Shown one piece after another: positions 22,371 to 33,734 of a stretch of 64,000 nt of DNA. The stretch spans positions 192,130,604-192,194,603 of the forward strand of contig CM070873.1 of the NCBI GenBank assembly GCA_036365515.1, in the 5' to 3' direction. How positions within the stretch are numbered: the stretch's first letter is position 1; every line of letters begins with the position of its first letter. The DNA comes from Torymus aiolomorphi. Lineage: Eukaryota; Arthropoda; Insecta; Hymenoptera; Torymidae. The notes under the pieces are model-generated. The model did no database searches. It worked only from the letters and a program-made list of their open reading frames with translations, and had not been told where the DNA came from. Position numbers and translations under genes: made by a program.

Positions 22371-23529
22371 ACTAACAATTCAAATAATAAAAACAATAAT
22401 AAAAATTCATACCATTAAATGCATAATAAAAATTTATATAACAATAACAAAAACAATAATAAAAATTCAATAAATTGAAACAAAATTTCGTATCGTCTAT
22501 AAATTTCTATAAAGTGTCATTTATTTTGTTCCTAACATTAGACTACACTTAACCTACGGTTTTACTTTGTATTGCATGTTGAATGCCGATTTTTCCTAGC
22601 GTTCAAATGGCGGTGCGGATTACTATGGAATAAACGGGTATTCTTACTTCGTTATGTGATAATTCAGCACATAATGTATTATTATCAAACTTACACTAAA
22701 TTTATGATTTAATATCATTCACTTTTAAGAAAATACTTTTACAATAAATTCTTAATTAAATTATAAATAAATTACAAAAACCTTCGGTGTAAAAATAACA
22801 TGAATTAATAAAATGTTACGTAATAAATATAGCATACGTTATGCACTAGAATTTGTATAGGAACATATATCTTGATATTAATTAAATTATTTTATTATCG
22901 TTAATGTGTAATAATTTTGTTGTTTTGCTGTATTTACAAAAAAAAAAAAAAAATAGAATCATTGATTAAGTTTACAAATAATGTGCGTATTAAATAATTT
23001 TGTAGAAAATAAAATGTGAGGAGAAATATATAGGGAATGATTCAAGTGATCATTCACTTCCCTCCCTGCTGAGATATTTGGCAAAAGATATATTATTTTT
23101 TCCTCTTTGTTTAAGTAGAATAACATTAAAGGGTTTTTGATATTATCATTATAAAAAAAAAAATTTTTCAACCGTATACTGAGAAAAATTATAATTATTT
23201 CCAAAAGAAAAATTTAATTATATTGGTAAGTATTTTTGATAAAAAGGAAGGTTAATAGGATGGAGTGATTTTTGTTAATTTTGACTTGTTATTGCTCTTA
23301 TGCATCATTACCTTTCTTTGAAAATCTCAGTCGTTTTAAAAGTTCATTTTAAAACTCAAGATTTTTTCTGGCATGAGTAGCATTCACATATTTGCATTAG
23401 AGAGTATGCAGTGCGTTAGAGTAGAAAATTGCTTTACTCAATACAGTGCCGAATAGTGTATCTTGTAGGATGATCATGTCAGTATATGATGAAACTGATC
23501 ACTTCCAATACATTATATTCGATTTAATC
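22371..23529. other. Non-coding interior of the LTR element
   Basis: AT-rich, with CAATAATAAAAATTCA repeats at 22380-22480 and a poly-A run at about 22937. No domain recognised on either strand. Confidence 0.5.
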
Positions 23530-24018
23530 TTAGCAATGTGAGTGACCTTCATTCGCACATATCGCGCACCACATTATTTTTTCGTTTATAGGGTAGTATC
23601 TCACCCAGTGCCCGAGTTTATTGCATTTCGTGCATACTGCTGACAAGCAGTCTTTAGTTGAGTGACCTGTGCTTCCGCAATTATCACAATCAAGTTCATA
23701 TTTCTTTATAACAGGGCATTGAGTAGCTGTATGTCCTATGATTTGACAGTATTGGCAATAATCTTCATTTGTTTGGTTAAATGTACACTTATCTACAGAA
23801 TGTCCTCTATGATTACAGAGTTTACAGAAAAGTTCTATTTTATTTTTAGCATTCATGCAAAAATATGATATATGATCTTTACTTTTACAAAAAACTGCAT
23901 TATAGCAAAACAATGCGTTGTGATATTGATTTCGGCAAATTTGACAATGAAATACTTTAGTGTAATAATGGTTTTGTTGTTTAAAATTATAAAATATATT
24001 AGCTTGATTACTCATCAT
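23530..24018 (-). CDS. Gag-like protein with an array of CCHC zinc knuckles
   Basis: 162 codons from ATG (MMSNQANIFYNF). At least five C-x2-C-x4-H-x4-C knuckles follow one another: CQICRNQYHNALFC, CKLCNHRGHSVDKC, CQYCQIIGHTATQC, CDNCGSTGHSTKDC and a final CAICANEGHSHC. Two more are degenerate: one lacks its first Cys, and CTKCNKLGHWVRYY has lost its last. Such knuckles bind the element's RNA during packaging. No capsid-like region precedes the knuckles in this frame, and the frame stops right after the last one, so it is either a remnant or an unusually small nucleocapsid-only product. It is the only recognisable product of this element. Confidence 0.6.
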   Translation of the reverse strand: MMSNQANIFYNFKQQNHYYTKVFHCQICRNQYHNALFCYNAVFCKSKDHISYFCMNAKNKIELFCKLCNHRGHSVDKCTFNQTNEDYCQYCQIIGHTATQCPVIKKYELDCDNCGSTGHSTKDCLSAVCTKCNKLGHWVRYYPINEKIMWCAICANEGHSHC

Positions 24019-24945
24019 GGTTTTTTCATTTTATTAAATGTTCGTAATAATTATTGTAGTTTATTTTTGAATTTAACTTTTATTTTGTTTATTATTGTCT
24101 TTCTTTCATTTTCTCGTTTGAGTGTTGTTCATTTTCTTATTTTATTATATTCCCTTTTGCAATGTAATATTTTATTGTAATTCTATTTTTATATGATTCT
24201 TCATTATAATATTCTTACTTTTATTGTAATACTTTTCGTTTGTTTAGTTATTTTTTATTATTATTTTGATTTCCTTATTTTGATTAAAAATGACTCGTTT
24301 ATTTTATACACTGATTATATCTCTCATATGTTTTCTATTTTGTATCGTGTAAATTCTCTATTATTTATTTCCTTTTATTTATTTCTCTTCATTCGTTTAT
24401 TATGTATCAGTACTATTGATTTTTTCAATTTTCTTTTTTAGAATGTATTTTGATTTCATTATATAATTTATCTTTTCCCTTGCTATTTTAGCTATATATT
24501 TGTTATATAATTTATTGTTAATATTCAATTGTTGTAAAGATTTCAATTGTTTTATTTGTATTTTTTCCATTTATAATTTTCTTATCAGTATTGCTATATG
24601 TATTACTATTTCAATTGTTTTATTTGTATTAGCCTGTATTTGTATTTCTTATTTCTTGTATAATGTATTTTTTAAAAACTCATTTGTTTTGTAGAAGATT
24701 ATTCCTATTCTTGTATTTATCATTTGTTAGATACTTTGTTAATAACTCGACGAGCCGTACGCATTTATTTTCAGTAGTTTTGGTAATTCATGCTATAATG
24801 AATGGCCCCAACTACTTACTGCAAAATGTGAAGCTCGGACTTATTTTATGTTAGTTTATATAAGAATATTTCCCTCGTCTTTCAAGAGCTTGTTTGATCT
24901 ACTTTAAAACGTTTAAAGTTTGATTTAGCTGATCTAACGAACTTT
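24019..24945. other. Pyrimidine/T-rich interior, no gene supported
   Basis: Strongly T-rich on the plus strand. The hydrophobic plus-strand frames (24193-24441 and similar) follow from base composition. In element orientation this is the leader upstream of the Gag-like frame. Confidence 0.45.
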
Positions 24946-24949
24946 CGTT

Positions 24950-25135
24950 CGACTGTGTACCGGAACCACTGTTACGTTCCGAAAAATAGTTATTTTATTT
25001 CTTTTATTTTAAATAGTCTAGTGAACTAATGTTCGATCGGTACCGGAACCACTGTTAAGTTCCGGAGAAAAGTTATTTTTATTCTTTAATTTGAAATAGT
25101 CTAGTGAACGATTGTTCGATCGGTACCGGAACCAC
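24950..25135 (-). repeat. Three tandem primer-binding-site-like units
   Basis: A unit of about 85 bp containing GTACCGGAACCACTGTTA (C or A) G occurs at about 24957, 25041 and 25122, the last running directly into the LTR at 25136. On the minus strand this reads TAACAGTGGTTCCGGTACC, so a TGG-led, tRNA-complementary type of primer site sits 2 nt after the LTR end and is then repeated twice. Confidence 0.55.
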
Positions 25136-25974
25136 TGTTACGTCTTGAATGTCGAGGAATCTACTCTTATATTTGATTGTTAGTTATATTTTGGCTTATT
25201 TACCTTTTTTTCCTGTTGGTGTAGGTTCTCGAAATGAATAGATTGATGGTTCAATAATTGCACTATTTATTCGTTTATAAAATTAACAATAAATTGATAT
25301 AGAGTCACAAAATAATTATATTCGATCTGTTCGATTAATATGTGTAATATATGCGTTGCTTGCGCGGATAATTAATACCGATAGATTATTGATTTTATAG
25401 ATATAAGTATTTTCTCGTAGTCTGTTATAGGCTCGAATTGGCCTGTATAATAATCGTTTCTCCTCTTGTCGGCTGGAGTGGTACGGAGCTCGCGACTTTT
25501 GCACGATTACTGATTTGTGTGTTGATAGTCGCCGTATTTATTAAACGGTTAATTTGGGTTAAAGATGATTTTGACGCTGAGTCAAAATCATCTTTTTAAA
25601 CAAATTTAGTAAACATTTAAATATCATCATTTCGATTTCACATTTAAAAGTGCTGATTCTAAACAAAGTTGCGATGAGCGGTTGGTTTCACAAGGTCAGT
25701 GGCTCGCTTCGTCACGCTGGCTGTTGCGTAGCCGAAATTGCTGTACTGTTAAAATTCGCACTCGCATCGTTTTGTGGGTCAAAGAAATGAATATTGGGAT
25801 TTAATAACGTCACAGACATATCAGTTTATAATTTGTTTTGCCCCATCGCGATGCCGCTTGCATTGGAATGCAACGTTGTCAAAATTCGCATATACGACAT
25901 TTGTATGTCAGAAAATTACTGGCGATAAATATGCATTGTTAATTTGATTTTAGAGATACGTCACAGACGTAACA
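25136..25974 (-). repeat. 5' LTR of the non-autonomous LTR element
   Basis: 839 bp, starts TGTTACGTC and ends GACGTAACA, followed by target duplicate ATAG. Confidence 0.9.
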
Positions 25975-25978
25975 ATAG

Positions 25979-26556
25979 AAAGAAAACTCTAACTGTTATA
26001 AATCGAAATGCCTGCAGAATTATACAAGCACGTAAAAGAAAATAAAAATAGAATCTTTGTAGGTTATCAAAGATGTAAAATTTGTGAAGTCATAAGTGTA
26101 AAGCCTTACTACAAATGTGCAAGACACGGTCACAGTGGAGGAACGTGTAAAAATTCTGCTATGTGTACAAAATGTGCTATGCCACATAGTGCAAGTCAAT
26201 GTAACTCAACAGAGCGCAGTTCATGTGTAAATTGTAAGTTCAACAATACCAAGTTTGGAACTAATTACAATACTAACCACAAAGCAACAGATAGTGATAT
26301 GTGTGAAATTCTTAAAGCTAAGGTGAGAAAATATATAGATATGCACGATTACCCAATACAACCTACTATACCAAGACACCTAGGTAAAGTAGGAACCTAC
26401 TCACTCTGGTTACCATTACAAGTTAATGTATCTACACAATCACTAAATAAGCTTAATGATAGTTTGACTAAGAGTCCAACTTCAGTCCAAGCTGTAATTA
26501 AAAGTCCGCTGAAAATGCTGTCTGACAGAATAAAAAATAGGCAAAATATTGAATAA
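25979..26556 (+). pseudogene. Non-LTR ORF1, C-terminal part with zinc knuckles
   Basis: The frame resumes after the LTR insertion and contains cysteine/histidine motifs typical of ORF1 C-termini: CKICEVIS, then YYKCARHGHSGGTC (knuckle), MCTKCAMPHSASQC (knuckle) and SCVNCKFNNTKFGTNY. The stop (TAA, 26554-26556) is followed 14 nt later by the ORF2 start, the tight spacing usual for this class. ORF1 proteins coat the element RNA and escort it to the nucleus. This piece is open over 182 codons but cannot be expressed as full ORF1. Confidence 0.75.
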
Positions 26557-26570
26557 ACTACAACCTCGAC

Positions 26571-29429
26571 ATGATGAATCTTGATTATGATTTTGAAAAT
26601 CTCTTACAACAAGAAACTGAATGCAGCGATATAAGGAGCCTTAACGTTTATTTAAAAAGACAAAATTTTATAATATTATATGTCAACATAAGAAGCCTAA
26701 ACAAAAATTTTGAAAAGCTTGAATTATTAATAAATAGACTAAAAGGAAAACCAAGTGTTATAATCTGTACGGAAACTTGGACAATTCAACATGCGGGATT
26801 TTTCAATCTACCTGGATACAAGTTGCGGTACAATGAAAGTAGTATGAATAAAGCGGATGGTGTTATTATGTACATAAAAAGTGATATCGTACAATATACT
26901 GAAACTGTGGTGATAGATAATTTAAGTATCATATATGCAGATATCCTTATAAATAATAATGAAACTATAAGAATCTCCGCAACCTATAGATCACATTTCA
27001 TAAAAAAATCTGAGTATATTTTCTCAATTAAAAAATACATTAATAGCAATATTAATATTAAGAACCATATGGTTATTGGTGATTTTAATATAGATATTAT
27101 GGACTGTGATAACAATAGTCAGGAGTTTCTAAATAATTTTCATGAAAAAGAATATATACCATTTTTTCTAGGAATAACCAGGCCTGCAACTAACAGCTGT
27201 AATGGAACGTGTATCGACAATATTTTTATAAAATTAAAGTCACTTATTCCAAAATCATATAAACTTTGCACTAATGAAATTAGTGACCATTACTCATTAA
27301 TAGTTGCTCTTGGCAACGTAAACTTAAATAAACAAGATAATAGTGCAAAAAAAATATTGTTAGCTATAAAAAGCTCTTTAATAAAGCCTCATTAACAGAC
27401 TGGAACTCTATATTATCGATTCACGATCCAAATGAAGCAGCCTGCTCATTAATAAATGGGATTAAAAATTGTATAAATTGTGCTACAACTAGTAAAGTCA
27501 TTAAAAGAAAAGATAGGAAGATGATACCAAGAAAAAATTATATCTCTTCTGCAATCATTACATCTTGTAAAAAAAAGAAACACTGTATAAATTATGGAAA
27601 ATGAGTCCTAATTGTACTGAATTAAAGAATAATTATATGAATTACTCTAAATTATTATGTAAAGTAATAAAAGATGCTAAATTTAAATTTGAAAGAGATA
27701 AGATCGAAAAAAGTAGGAAAGATAATAAAAAACTATGGGAAATAATTAATAATAAGTTAGGAAAAACAAAGAAATCGAGCAAGACAATTGATCATATATA
27801 TGTGAACAATAATAAAATTACTGATAAAGAAGACATAGCTAACTTTATGAACACTTATTTCTGTGAGGTGGATACTAATTTAAGTAAGAATATTAATCAA
27901 CAAAGAAATGTTTACATAAAACCAATTGCAAGAAATGCAATGTCAATATTTATATCTAGTATTGACGAAATAAGTAAAATTATTCAAGATCTTAAAGAAA
28001 AAGCAGGAGGTGTGGATGGTATAAATGCGAAATTTCTAAAAATAATTTCGCCATTTATCTTAACATCTCTTCAACATTTTTTCAATATATCAATTGAACT
28101 GACAATATGGCCAGAAACCTTAAAAAGGGCGGAAGTAGTTCCAATACACAAAGCAGGTGACAAAACTAATATTTCAAATTATAGACCTATATCTTTAATA
28201 TCAAATATTGCACAAATTTTTGAGAAAATAATATATAATAGACTTTATGACTTTATTAAAAAATGTAAAATATTATCAAATTCACAATATGGCTTTATTA
28301 AAGGTAGAGGTACAACTGATGCACTCAACAACATTACGGATATTATATTCAATCATCTAGATAACAGTAAACCATTAATAATCTCTTTTCTTGACCTAGC
28401 GAAAGCCTTCGACACTGCTAATCATAGAATTCTAATTGAAAAACTAGAAACTTATGAAATACGAGGAAAACCGCTTGATTTAATGACTAGCTATCTATCT
28501 AATAGAAATCAAATAGTTAGATTAGAAGATAAAATAAGTACTGAAAAAAGAATAGAAACGGGAGTTCCACAAGGAACAATATTAGGACCACTTTTATTTA
28601 TTATATACGCAAATGATCTATTGACAAATATGCAAAAAGATTCAATTCTCTCCTACGCAGATGACACTATCATCATCTCTGGTGAAGATACGTGGTTTGA
28701 TGCGCAGGAAAAAATGAACAAATCATTAGAAAATGTTGCAAATTGGTTAGCATTTAATAAACTTTCATTAAATACTAGTAAAACGGTCTATATGACAATT
28801 GGTAGTTATTGTGATAGTGTACCAAACACATTAAAATTGAAATACAGAAACAAGAAATAAAAAGAGTGACAAATTATAAGTACCTAGGAATAATTTTTTA
28901 TTACAATATGAAATGGGATATGCATATTCAGTATATCATAAATAAAACCAAATATCTAATATTTATCTTTGCAAAAATTAAAAATCCCTTGGACATTAAA
29001 TCGCTAATAACAATATATTATGCCTTCTTTCACAGTTACATAAATTATGGAATAATAGCATGGGGTGGGGCTTACAATAATAATATAATGCGATTACAAA
29101 ATATACAAACAAGAATTTTTAAACTTATATACAAAAACTCTTTCGTAGAAAGAAGACCTCTAAACGTAAGGGAAGTGTTTGATTTGGAAGCACTAATGTA
29201 TCACTATGAAGAACTGAAAGAATTATATTTAAAAAGTACATCTAAAACTAGGAATAAGAGTATTCAGCAACCAAAAATAAATAAGTCTGTTAGTAAAAAA
29301 AGTAATTTCATGGTAGCGCTGAAGACCTTTAACTCTCTTCCTAATGAATTACAAAGTTTGACCTGTAATGGTAATTTTGGGAAATATAAAAAAAAGAAAA
29401 AACTAATTAATTATATACAAAAAACATAG
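26571..29429 (+). pseudogene. Non-LTR ORF2: APE endonuclease and reverse transcriptase
   Basis: The first frame (26571-27395) is an APE-type endonuclease: VNIRSLNKNF, CTETW with the catalytic Glu, GDFNID and SDHYS with the catalytic Asp/His, all present. Frame changes at about 27380 and 27590 lead to the RT frame (27601-28860), which has KAGGVDGINAKFLK, NYRPISLIS, FLDLAKAFD, TGVPQGTILGPLLF and the catalytic YADD. A stop at 28860 separates the last part (28866-29429), which has NYKYLGI and a C-terminal helical region. The enzyme nicks the target and copies its RNA at the nick (target-primed reverse transcription). The sequence fits the jockey/CR1 group; the clade is not fixed. Confidence 0.85.
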
Positions 29430-29594
29430 ATTATATAACTACTGTTTTGTTTGGGTGTTTATACTTTATTGGAAATTTATAATGTTAAAGTAATTTTAAG
29501 TTAGTTTGTAAGTTTTTATTTTGTATATCCCAGCCCTTGTACAGGTAGTTATATCTACCTCTTAAGGATTACGCTATGTAATTTGTCTGGTTAA

Positions 29595-29629
29595 ATAAAT
29601 AAAATAAATAAATAAATAAATAAATAAAT
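29595..29629 (+). repeat. 3' tail of the non-LTR element
   Basis: A run of AAATA/TAAA units ends the element about 165 bp after the ORF2 stop. Microsatellite-like tails instead of poly-A are common in CR1-type elements. Confidence 0.75.
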
Positions 29630-29640
29630 CGATGTTATTA

Positions 29641-31691
29641 TGGGATATTTCATATAAAGTCAGCAGCTCAAAATTTTAAAATCGCTTAGGTTTGGCGAGT
29701 TAACAGTTTTTGGTGAAAAAAATATGTTTCTAGATTTTTAGACCCTTATTTTAATAAATACAAAAGTTATTCTACATGAAAAATTTTTATTTTTTGCAAT
29801 TTTTTGTGAAAACTCAACTTTTGTCATTTTTTTACTCAAAATTCTGAAACTTTTTGTAAAGCACATTGATTGGAAAAAAGTTTGCATTTTACTTATAGAA
29901 TGTGGTCATATTTATTTTATGACCCATTTTGAAAGTCTCTCATTGGGTGCTTCTTAGTATACCTTAACCTAAAAAAACAAATTACCGCAGAATATTTTTT
30001 GTTCGACAAAATTCTTTCTGATTCTTTATTAAAAATCCTTGAAAACAAGCCCCGAATCAAGATTGGCAAATCCTCCTGAAAAAAGTTGTGTATTTTTTAA
30101 ATATCAATAGAAACCAAGAATTTGTATTTTCGACAATCGGGTGGATTTGAAAACTTAATATTATTCATACATCTCATGTCATGGATCTTGTCACTGAATT
30201 TTGTCAATGTATAAAAAATACTTATAATAACATTTATATTTACTTTCCTGAAATTTCAATGGGAGCCGCTTGCACTGCTAATACACTCTATTCGCATTCT
30301 TCATCTACTCAAAATTAAATTTCATAAGTAATCTATTATTATGTGTGCAAAAGTTGAAGGTAAATTACTATAAAGAAGTATAAATCAAAGTAGATGACAG
30401 ACAATTTAGCAATTGTATATTCCAATACACAGACAAATATTTCTTATTCTATCATTTTGAAATAAAATATGGTTTTTTTATTAAGACTTCGCTTCATAAA
30501 ATTTCAGAAACTAGGTAATCTGTAATTATGAAAATCATTAGCATCCATAATTTAATTATTTAATTTTAAGCTTACACTGAAACCATGCTCCAAAATTAGG
30601 TCCAAAGAAATTTATTATTAACATGTTTAAAAGTTAGGGTACTTGACAGACAATTTTGATGACTATATTCCAACACTCTGACTTTTAAACCCTAGCTTTT
30701 AACATGTTAATAATAAATTTCTTTGGACCTAATTTTGGAGCATGGTTTCAGTGTAAGCTTAAAATTGAATAATTAAATTACGGATGCTAATGATTTACAT
30801 GTTTACAGATTACATAGTTTCTGAAATTTTATTTAAAAATGATAGAGTAAGAAGTATTTGTCTGTGTATTGGAATATACAATTGCTAAATTGTCTGTCAT
30901 CTACTTTGATTTGAACTTCTTTATAGTAATTTACCTTCAGCTTTTACACACATAATAATAGATCACTTATGAAATTTAATTTTGAGTAGATATGAAGAAT
31001 GCGAATGGAGTGTATTAGCAGTGTAAGTGGCTCCCATTGAAAATTCAGGAAAGTAAATATAAATGTTATTATAAGCCTGTTCAGTTGAAAATACTGTTGA
31101 AAATAGATGTTTAATGTATTTTTTATACATTGACAAAATTCAGTGACAACATCTATGACATGAGATGAATAATATTAAGTTCTCAAATCCACCCGGTTGT
31201 TGAAAATACAAATTCTTGGTTTCTATTGATATTTAAAAAATGCATAACTTTTTTCAGGAGGCTTTGCCAATCTCGATCCGAGGCTTGTTTAAGGATTTTT
31301 AATAAAGAATTAGAAAAAATTTTGTCGAACAAAAAATATTCTGCGGCAAAATTTTTTTTTTTTAGGTTAAAATATACTAAGAAGCAACCAATGAGAGACT
31401 TCCAAAATGGGTCATAAAATAAATATGACCACATTCTACAAGTAAAATGCAAACTTTTTTCCAATCAATGTGCTTTACAAAAAGTTTCAGGATTTTGAGT
31501 AAAAAAATGACAAAAGTTGAGTTTTCACAAAAAATTGCAAAAAATAACAATTTTTCATGTAAAATAACTTTTGTATTAATTAAAACATGGGTCTAAAAAT
31601 CTAGGAACATGTTTTTTCACCAAAAACTGTTAATTCGCCAAACCTAAGCGATTTTAAAATTTTGAGCTGCTGACTTCATGTGAAATATTGC
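29641..31691. repeat. 2.05-kb near-perfect palindrome
   Basis: The arms, about 1.0 kb each, meet near 30665. GGGATATTTCATATAAAGTC on the left pairs with GACTTCATGTGAAATATTGC on the right, and the inner stretches around 30590-30640 and 30690-30760 (AAGCTTACACTGAAACCATG) are almost identical inverses. The spacer is only a few tens of bases. The right arm has a 93-codon minus-strand frame (31183-31464) and the left arm has the same stretch with stops, so it is not clearly coding. It begins about 10 bp after the non-LTR tail. Confidence 0.85.
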
Positions 31692-32175
31692 GTATATTAA
31701 TTTAATTGATTTTTTATACTATCATTTGTAGAAATATTCCCTGAATATTAGTCATTACACATATATAATACTACTTATCAAGTAATGTATTAAAATAATC
31801 TGCGTCACTAAATATAGATGAAAAAATAAATAATCGTCATAACTATTTTTTTATTTTCATAACATCCAGAATCTAATTTTTAAGTCTTGGCACGATCAAA
31901 ATAATGCAGACTTTATTTTAAAATAATTTTTCTTTTATAGTAAATAGTAAAAATATCCTACAAATCTCATTTTTAAGCATTCTTCTCAACCTACTTTCTA
32001 ATCTTACAAACAAAAATGTTTTTAGCATTCTAATACATTTTTATAACGTCTAATATCCCCATCTTTTTTATTTAGATTTTTTTTCAATGAGGTACAATAT
32101 AGAATAAAATAATAGAGAATGAATATTTAATCATAACGAAATATGAATTCTTCGTAAAAGTATATGGGAAGTTCG
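31692..32175. other. AT-rich spacer, no gene seen
   Basis: No frame with recognisable domains on either strand. Confidence 0.5.
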
Positions 32176-32205
32176 TATTTCCACACTAATTATAGTGTGG
32201 AAATA
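32176..32205. repeat. Perfect short hairpin TATTTCCACACTA...TAGTGTGGAAATA
   Basis: 13-bp perfect inverted repeat with a 4-base loop. It may be a tiny palindromic insertion or the end of an element. Confidence 0.6.
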
Positions 32206-32279
32206 GTATATTACGCATCTAGGGAGTAAAAGTAAAGAATGTCCCAGATCGCATGTAAATTGTCACCCGAGCCGAAGGC

Positions 32280-32506
32280 ATGGGTCTGAAGCTTGCAACG
32301 TTGGAGTGCAACGAAATAAAAAAAAAAATTTGATTTTACTTAAAAGTTAAATGGATTAATTTTTGTTTCGCCTTAATATTTAGTATTTTATAGTGTAAAA
32401 TAACTTAATGAAAAAGGTTCAGATAAAAATGTTTACGGTCTAGTCACTTTAATTAATTTTAAAAAATTATTCCGTTGCATTCCAACGATGCAAACTTCAG
32501 ACCCAT
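32280..32506. mobile_element. hAT-type MITE, copy 1, TSD CCGAAGGC
   Basis: 227 bp, starting ATGGGTCTGAAG and ending CTTCAGACCCAT, with inverted ends of about 35 bp (TTGCAACGTTGGAGTGCAACG against its inverse). CCGAAGGC flanks both sides (32272-32279 and 32507-32514). An 8-bp duplication points to hAT transposase mobilisation. A second copy is at 53060-53283. No coding sequence. Confidence 0.85.
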
Positions 32507-32596
32507 CCGAAGGCCAGGGTGATAAAAATGCGGTCTAAGGCATTCTTTATTTTAATTTTGTAGCTGCTACTGGTAGACTCAGAATAATTTGTTGGT

Positions 32597-32778
32597 TAAA
32601 AAAAGTTACTGGCCTCATTACTACCAAAGTCGATGTCTTATTTAGTGGTGGGATTCATCAATAAAACACCAAAGTTTTTTATATCACTCAACGTTTCGGA
32701 CATTTATTCTAGGTCCCTCTTCAGGAGTTATATTATTAATAACACAACAAATAACATTTTTTAATATAAATTAAATAC
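32597..32778 (-). repeat. PLE pseudo-LTR piece with hammerhead core, inverted
   Basis: Reverse complement of 42108-42290. On the minus strand CTGAAGA (32718-32724) is followed by GGGACCTAGAATAAATGTCC, which can form a GGAC/GTCC stem, and then GAAAC (32693-32697), the hammerhead order. Confidence 0.7.
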
Positions 32779-32798
32779 ATTTAATTTGTTAAATTTGT

Positions 32799-33428
32799 TT
32801 GATAAAGAACTTCTTTAGAAATATTAATACAAACGTAGTGTATAGTATGATTAACAAAATGAACAATATCATAAAGTTAGGTAAAGACTCGAATATTAAA
32901 TTAGATAATAACAATGTTGTGTACAAAATAAACTGTGCGGATTGTAATGCGTCGTATGTAGGACAAACCAGTAGAAGACTGGGTGTAAGATTAAAGGAAC
33001 ATGTAAAGAAACACAACGATGGAGATAAAAAGTCATCTTTGTTCATACATAAATCAGAGCAGAACCATAAAATAGATTTTAATAATATTAAAATATTAGA
33101 TACAGAGGCATGGTGTGGTTTGTGCACATAAGAATTATGCACATATTTATTGTGCACACTTTAGCATTGGAGTATACACATAGATATAGATATACACCAA
33201 TGCTAAAGTGTGCACAATAAATATGTGCATAATTCTTATGTGCACAAACCACACCATGCCGATACAGAACACAACACTCAAAAAAGACTATTTGCTGAAG
33301 CATTTTACATACATAGCCAAAAGAATTACATGAACAAACAATTTGAAATAGCCATACAACCGAAAGAATATAATAATTTGAGTAATAAATTTAACCTTTT
33401 ATCTTCTCAAGATTTATTAAAAATGTAA
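32799..33428 (+). pseudogene. PLE GIY-YIG endonuclease domain, split by a MITE
   Basis: The frame reads NVVYKINCADCNASYVGQT, matching the GIY-YIG signature as it appears in Penelope proteins (VYKI...YVGQT), followed by RRLGVRLKEHVKKH with the catalytic-type Arg and the conserved basic helix. At 33106 a 154-bp MITE interrupts the frame. After it the protein continues with HNTQKRLFAEAFYI to a stop at 33428. In PLEs this domain follows the RT and nicks the target. RT is absent here, so only the C-terminal roughly 160 residues remain. The two Cys (CADC) just after VYKIN are characteristic of the PLE subtype. Confidence 0.85.
33107..33260. mobile_element. 154-bp palindromic MITE in the GIY-YIG frame, TSD GATACAGA
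   Basis: Starts GGCATGGTGTGG and ends CCACACCATGCC. The arms are perfect inverses for about 66 bp, around a spacer of about 20 bp. GATACAGA flanks it at 33099-33106 and 33261-33268. The 8-bp duplication implies a hAT-type transposase, but its sequence is unrelated to the 32280 family. Confidence 0.92.
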
Positions 33429-33734
33429 TGTTTATGCTGGTAATAGAATATGGAGAGGTATGCTATGTCTCTTCGTACAGTATTGCTATTTCACCCCACT
33501 CTCTCTACTAAAAACGATCACAGTTATGCTTATATCCAATACACATTGGCGCTTGCACACACACAATCCCATTACGATAGTATATAAAGCCGATCTAATA
33601 TTGTATGAATTACTGACGTTAGCGGATTGTCTCCCGCCATCATGTACTTCTTACTTCACTTATACCGTAAGCCTAATGTTGTAGTTATTATCTGGATGTA
33701 ACGCGTTGCGCATTATATTTTTATTTTTATTGTA
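33429..33734 (+). other. PLE 3' untranslated region up to the Maverick insertion
   Basis: No open frame of note; the 74-codon frame at 33460 lacks similarity signals. Ends with ATTGTA (33729-33734), which is repeated at 42105-42110 on the other side of the Maverick. Confidence 0.5.

Larger units (their letters stand above)
21070..25974 (-). mobile_element. LTR retrotransposon lacking pol (non-autonomous)
   Basis: LTRs of 839 bp each begin TGTTA and end TAACA and are flanked by ATAG on both sides (21066-21069 and 25975-25978). The internal region is only 3.2 kb and encodes one recognisable product, a multi-zinc-knuckle Gag-like frame on the minus strand. There is no protease, RT or integrase. 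A minus-strand polypurine tract adjoins the low-coordinate LTR, fixing the orientation. The TGTTAC...GTAACA ends fit BEL/Pao or gypsy; I cannot decide. The near-identity of the two LTRs implies a relatively young insertion. Confidence 0.85.
19973..29629 (+). mobile_element. Jockey/CR1-like non-LTR retrotransposon, interrupted
   Basis: Two ORFs in the usual order: ORF1 (CCHC nucleic-acid binding) in three pieces and ORF2 (APE endonuclease plus RT), ending with a TAAA/AATAAATA tail at 29595-29629. ORF1 is split by a compound MITE (20692-20884) and a complete LTR element (21070-25974, TSD ATAG). Without these insertions the element is about 4.6 kb, normal for the class. Confidence 0.85.

Noticed and set aside
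22959..23204. 81-codon minus-strand frame in the LTR element
   Set aside because: No motif, poly-A/T composition and no counterpart in other LTR elements known to me.
23872..24854. Series of hydrophobic plus-strand frames resembling membrane proteins
   Set aside because: The region is T-rich, the frames are short and overlapping, and the real frame nearby is the minus-strand zinc-knuckle protein.
29841..31464. 93-codon minus-strand frame as a gene duplicated in both palindrome arms
   Set aside because: The left-arm counterpart has several stops and no domain is recognisable; open length is compatible with chance in a duplicated AT-rich sequence.
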